The translations under genes and the position numbers were made by a program. The notes beneath the pieces are model-generated. The model did no database searches. It was not told the DNA's origin and was given only the letters and a program-made list of their open reading frames with translations. A stretch of DNA of 64,000 nucleotides from Glebionis coronaria (lineage: Eukaryota; Streptophyta; Magnoliopsida; Asterales; Asteraceae), in NCBI GenBank assembly GCA_025667525.1, contig CM046876.1:484488557-484552556 (forward strand). The letters run 5' to 3'. Below are positions 60,531 to 64,000 of this stretch, in pieces (positions within the stretch are counted from its first letter, which is position 1; every line of letters starts with the position of its first letter).

Positions 60531-62917
60531 CTTACTCGATGCTTGTTATGCTAGTGTGTTATTTGATTCTGGATCCGATAGAAGTTTCGTAGATGCTAGA
60601 TTCAGTCAGCTATTGGATAAAGAGCCAGTAAGATTGACAACTAGTTATAATGCGGAGTTAGCTGATGGTATGGTTGTTAGCACTAGTTCTATATTGAAAA
60701 GTTGTTCCTTGAAGTTAGGGAATTATGTGTTTAGTACTGATTTGATACCTATAGAATTAGGATCTTTTGATGTGATTATTGGTATGGACTAGTTAGTTGC
60801 GAATGGTGCAGTGATTGTTTGTGGAGAGAGATTAGTTCAGATACCGTTAAGGAATAGGGTATTGACTGTGAAGGTGATGAGTGTACTTTTCGTTTGAGAG
60901 TTGTTTCTTGTTTGAAGATGATGAGGTATATAGAAGAGGGTTGTGAAGTGTTTCTTGCCCAGATAAGTAATGATGGTGTGAATCAGAGGAAACTGGAGGA
61001 TGTGCTTGTGATTAGAGAGTATCCTGAGGTTTTTCCTGAAGATTTATCAGGATTACCGCCGCATTGTGAAGTTGAATTCCGTATTGACTTCGTGCCGGGA
61101 TTTGTGCCTGTTGCTCGTGCACCGTATCGTTTAGCGTCATCTGAGATGAAGGAATTATCTGATCAATTGAAGGAATTGATGGATAAGGGATTTATTAGAC
61201 CGAATTCGTCGTCGTGGGGTGCTCCTGTGTTGTTTATTAAGAAGAAATATGGTTCGTTTCGAATGTGTATTGATTATCGGGAACTTAACAAATTGACTGT
61301 CAAGAATCGGTATCCATTACCGAGGTTTGATAATTTGTTTGATCAGTTGCAAGGGTCAAGTGTATACTCGAAGATCGATTTGAGATCTGGGTATCATCAA
61401 CTGAGAGTTAGGGAAGAAGATGTTCCTATAACAGCTTTCCGTACTCGATATGGACATTTTTAATTTCAAGTGATGCCTTTTGGATTAACGAATGCGCCTG
61501 CCGTATTCATGGACTTGATGAATCATGTGTGAAAGTCGTATTTGGATGACTTTGTTATCGTATTCATTGATGATATTCTTAGTTATTCCAAGAGTGAAGA
61601 AGAACATGAGAAACATATAAGGATAATTTTGGAATTGTTAAAGAAAGAGAAGTTGTATGCGAAGTTCTCTAAGTGTGAGTTTTGGTTGAAATCAGTGCAA
61701 TTCTTGGGGCACGTGATTGACAGTGAAGGTGTTCGTATGGATCCTGCTAAGATTGAGGCAATCAAAGATTGGTCGGTACCAACAGCGCCGACTGAAGTTT
61801 GCCAATTTCTTCGTCTAGCTGGGTATTATAGAAGGTTTATTGAGAAGTTTTCGCTGATTGCTAAACCATTGACCAAGCTTACTGAAAATAATCGATTGTT
61901 TAAATGGGGATCAAAAGAAGAAGTTGCATTTAATATGCTGAAGGATAAGTTGTGTTCTGCGCCGATTTTGTCTTTGCCAGAAGGATCTGAAGATTTTGTA
62001 GTGTATTGTGACGCGTCTCATAAAGGATTTGGAGCTGTGTTGATGTAAAGGGAGAAAGTAATAGCTTATGCGTCGAGACAATTGAGGAAGCATGAAGATA
62101 ATTACACTACTCATGATTTAGAACTTGGACCTGTGATTTTTGCTTTGAAGCTGTGGAGACACTACTTGTATGGAACTAAGTGTGTGGTTTTCACTGATCA
62201 TAATAGTCTGCAACATATTTTGGATGAAAAGAAATTCAATATGAGAGAAAGGAGATGGGTAGAGTTGCTGACTGGCTATAACTACGAGATTCGTTACCAC
62301 CCTGGTAAAGCGAATGTGGTAGCTGATGCACTTAGTAGAAAGGAAAGAGATAATTCATTAAGAGTTAGAGCTTTGGTAATGATGGAAACTGTTGATTTGA
62401 CAAAAACAATATTGAAAGCCCAAGCTAATGGTTTGAAGAAAGAAAATATTGAGGTAGAAAATTTGGGTAGAATGTTGAAATCATTGTTTGTAGTAAGGCC
62501 GAATGGAATGAGATAATTTGAGAATAGGATTTGGTTACCATTGTGTCCGTCTGAGGAAGGTGCTTTAGGAGTGCGAGATTTAGTGATGAATGAATTTTTT
62601 AAGTCTAAGTATTCAATACATCCTAGATCGGACTAGATGTATCAAGACCTTAAGAAAGTATATTGGTGGCCGAATATGAAAGCCGATATAGCCCAGTATG
62701 TTAATAAGTATTTAACTTATGCGGAAGTGAAGGCTGAACATAAGAAGCCATCTGGATTATTAGTGCAACCTGAAATTCCTGAGTGGAAATGGGAGAAGAT
62801 TACTATAGATTTTGTAACAGGTTTGCCAAGGACATCTAGTGGTTGTGCTATGATATGGGTGATTGTGGATGGATTGACTAAGTCTGCTCACTTTTTACCA
62901 ATGAAGAAGACGGATAG
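60531..62917 (+). pseudogene. pol: pol of Tekay-like copy B, degenerate and interrupted
   Basis: The protease motif FDSGSDRSF is encoded near 60562. A TAG at 60790 and a frameshift near 60880 precede RT (60894-61463). RT has [22 protein letters not shown] and YGHF followed by TAA at 61461, then [17 protein letters not shown], a further stop near 61530, and the catalytic FIDDIL (61566). RNase H (CDASHKGFG) runs from 61990, with a TAA at 62046. The integrase zinc domain is at about 62590-62730, with stops at 62513 and 62634. The integrase core begins with TIDFVTGLP and [15 protein letters not shown] and is cut at about 62917 by another LTR. Confidence 0.85.
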
Positions 62918-64000
62918 TAATAAGTGTGAAAACACTTATCCTTTCACCACTTAAAACAAGTAAAAACGAGACCAAAACGTGTATTTAATGTCATAAAAGT
63001 CGGAATTATACGTGGTTTGTGTTTTTATTGTGTTTTAGGACAAAAAGATGAAAAAGGAAGAAAACACGGGCTTTCACGGGCTTTTATCGAAGAAAAAGAC
63101 AAAAGACGAAGTCAAAAGATCAAAAGTTCAAGAAGAACGGAAGTCAAAGGCCTATTCTGAAGATTTATCGAAGAAAAAGTCTAAAAATGGAAGTTTAACA
63201 AAGTCGAAGAACCAAGTCTAATAAAAGAAGAAAATTAGAAGACGAAGTTCATTTTATCATTCGACAAATCCCGAGACAAAGTCGAGAAAGTCGAGTTATT
63301 TAAAAAGCCGAGAAGACAAGAGAAAGAAGGAAGCATCAACACCAACTTCCCTTCCTCTATATATAGTCTCCTAATCTTTCATTTTAGGGGGGAGTTCATT
63401 TTTAGTTTTTTCATAATAGGTAATTAGGAGTAGGTGTTTACCTTCTCTCTCAAGTTTTCTATTTCAAGTTTGCTTAATCTTTCATCTTTAAATCTTGTAT
63501 CTGAATCTTAATCTTCATAATTAATTCAAGCTTATTATGTACAACCCGCATTAAAAACATATGAACAGTACACGTGAACAATAACTTACGAAAACACGAT
63601 AAAATTTAAATTTCCCATTTATAATATTAATACACGTGTTACGACAATAAATAACGAACAATCATGAATATTATAAATGTGACACGATCACGAATACCAA
63701 AATCATGAATAATAAATCACGAATACACACGTTAATTATTTAACACACGAAAAGCTATGGGTTTACCCTTGGTAGGCCCCTATGCCGTGGCTAGAGCAAG
63801 GGAAAGGAGGCCAAGTGGGCCTTCTGGCCCATAACCAATTTTAATAAAAACATCAGGAGGAAAATAACTTTATTATTTTAGGTTTATAAAATTTTGTCCT
63901 CTTCCTCCTTTTCTCACCATAGCCGCCGGCCACATCAAAGAGAAGGGAAGAATTGGACAATTTTGCTACTTGTTATTGGTTCGTGATCATCTATTCGTTC
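62918..64000 (+). repeat. start of a third Athila-related LTR (partial, runs off window)
   Basis: From about 62918 the sequence switches from integrase to one that aligns with the minus strand of 37599-37200: TGTGAAAACAC, AAAACGTGTATTTAATGTCAT-like and GGAATTATACGTGGTTTGTG-like blocks, and the GAAGAAAAAGAC motif. Similarity fades after about 63300, but a TATA box (TATATATA, 63358-63365) falls at the equivalent place. The first bases read TAATAAG rather than TGATAGG, so the exact start is uncertain. From about 63540 on I see repeated CACGAAT/ACACG words and no gene; it could be LTR or a further insertion. Confidence 0.6.

Larger units (their letters stand above)
8635..62917 (+). mobile_element. 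Ty3/gypsy retrotransposon copy B (Tekay-like), split by nested insertions
   Basis: Plus-strand sister of copy A. Its own pieces are LTR 8635-10136 and 39773-40896, leader 40897-41300, upstream ORF 41301-42146, leader 42147-42536, gag-pol 59275 to about 62917. It is interrupted by the copia element (10137-39772), by the Athila element (42537-59269) and on the right by another Athila-related LTR that enters integrase. With insertions removed, about 8 kb of the element is in the window. Copy A supplies the uninterrupted sequence at both complete insertion points. The 3' LTR lies outside the window. Confidence 0.85.

Noticed and set aside
63538..64000. Another retrotransposon starting TGTACAACCC
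   Set aside because: The start looks LTR-like but no second copy, target duplication or primer site lies in the window.

Overview
This window is plant nuclear DNA made almost entirely of nested LTR retrotransposons. I found no host protein-coding gene, rRNA, tRNA or CRISPR array. The plant assignment rests on the element lineages (Ty3/gypsy Tekay-like, Athila and Tat; Ty1/copia resembling Sireviruses), the tRNA-type primer sites, a hAT-type MITE and U2-type introns inside one element. It looks like repeat-rich heterochromatin of a medium to large eudicot genome; I cannot name the species.

Layout. (1) 1-8465: copy A of a Tekay-like Ty3/gypsy family on the minus strand. Its pol runs off the left edge, and its 5' LTR is 5844-8465. 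A hAT-type MITE (4630-5301) sits in an extra open reading frame upstream of gag. (2) 8466-8634: a 169-bp spacer. (3) 8635 to about 62917: copy B of the same family on the plus strand, head to head with A, split by two complete insertions and cut off on the right by a third. (4) 10137-39772: a Ty1/copia element in the 5' LTR of B (target duplication CACTT). It carries two further elements in its long 3' region: a complete Tat-lineage Ty3/gypsy element (19472-30358, duplication AGAAC) and a gag-pol-less Athila relative (30543-37599, minus strand, duplication ACAAA). (5) 42537-59269: a 16.7-kb Athila element on the minus strand, inserted between the upstream ORF and gag of B (duplication ATTCT; copy A shows the empty site). 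(6) About 62918-64000: the start of a third Athila-related LTR, interrupting the integrase of B.

How the parts work. The Tekay-like, copia, Tat and Athila elements each once encoded Gag and a polyprotein (protease, reverse transcriptase, RNase H, integrase). All now have stop codons or frameshifts, although the copia RT-RNase H segment is still open. The Tat element also carries an antisense multi-exon gene with its own promoter-like sequence; three introns join in phase and one homopolymer frameshift breaks it. The gag-pol-less Athila relative keeps LTRs, primer site and 3' region but has a single intact 561-codon ORF with zinc-knuckle motifs, so it presumably depended on an autonomous Athila.

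Timing. LTR pairs differ at 9/364 positions (copia) and 4/570 (Tat, nested in the copia), by my manual alignment, which agrees with the nesting order. The most interesting items are the antisense spliced gene, the intact 561-aa ORF, repeated polypurine-tract-like motifs with hairpins shared by two Athila families, the 36-bp hairpin arrays in LTRs and the extra ORF upstream of gag in the Tekay-like family.
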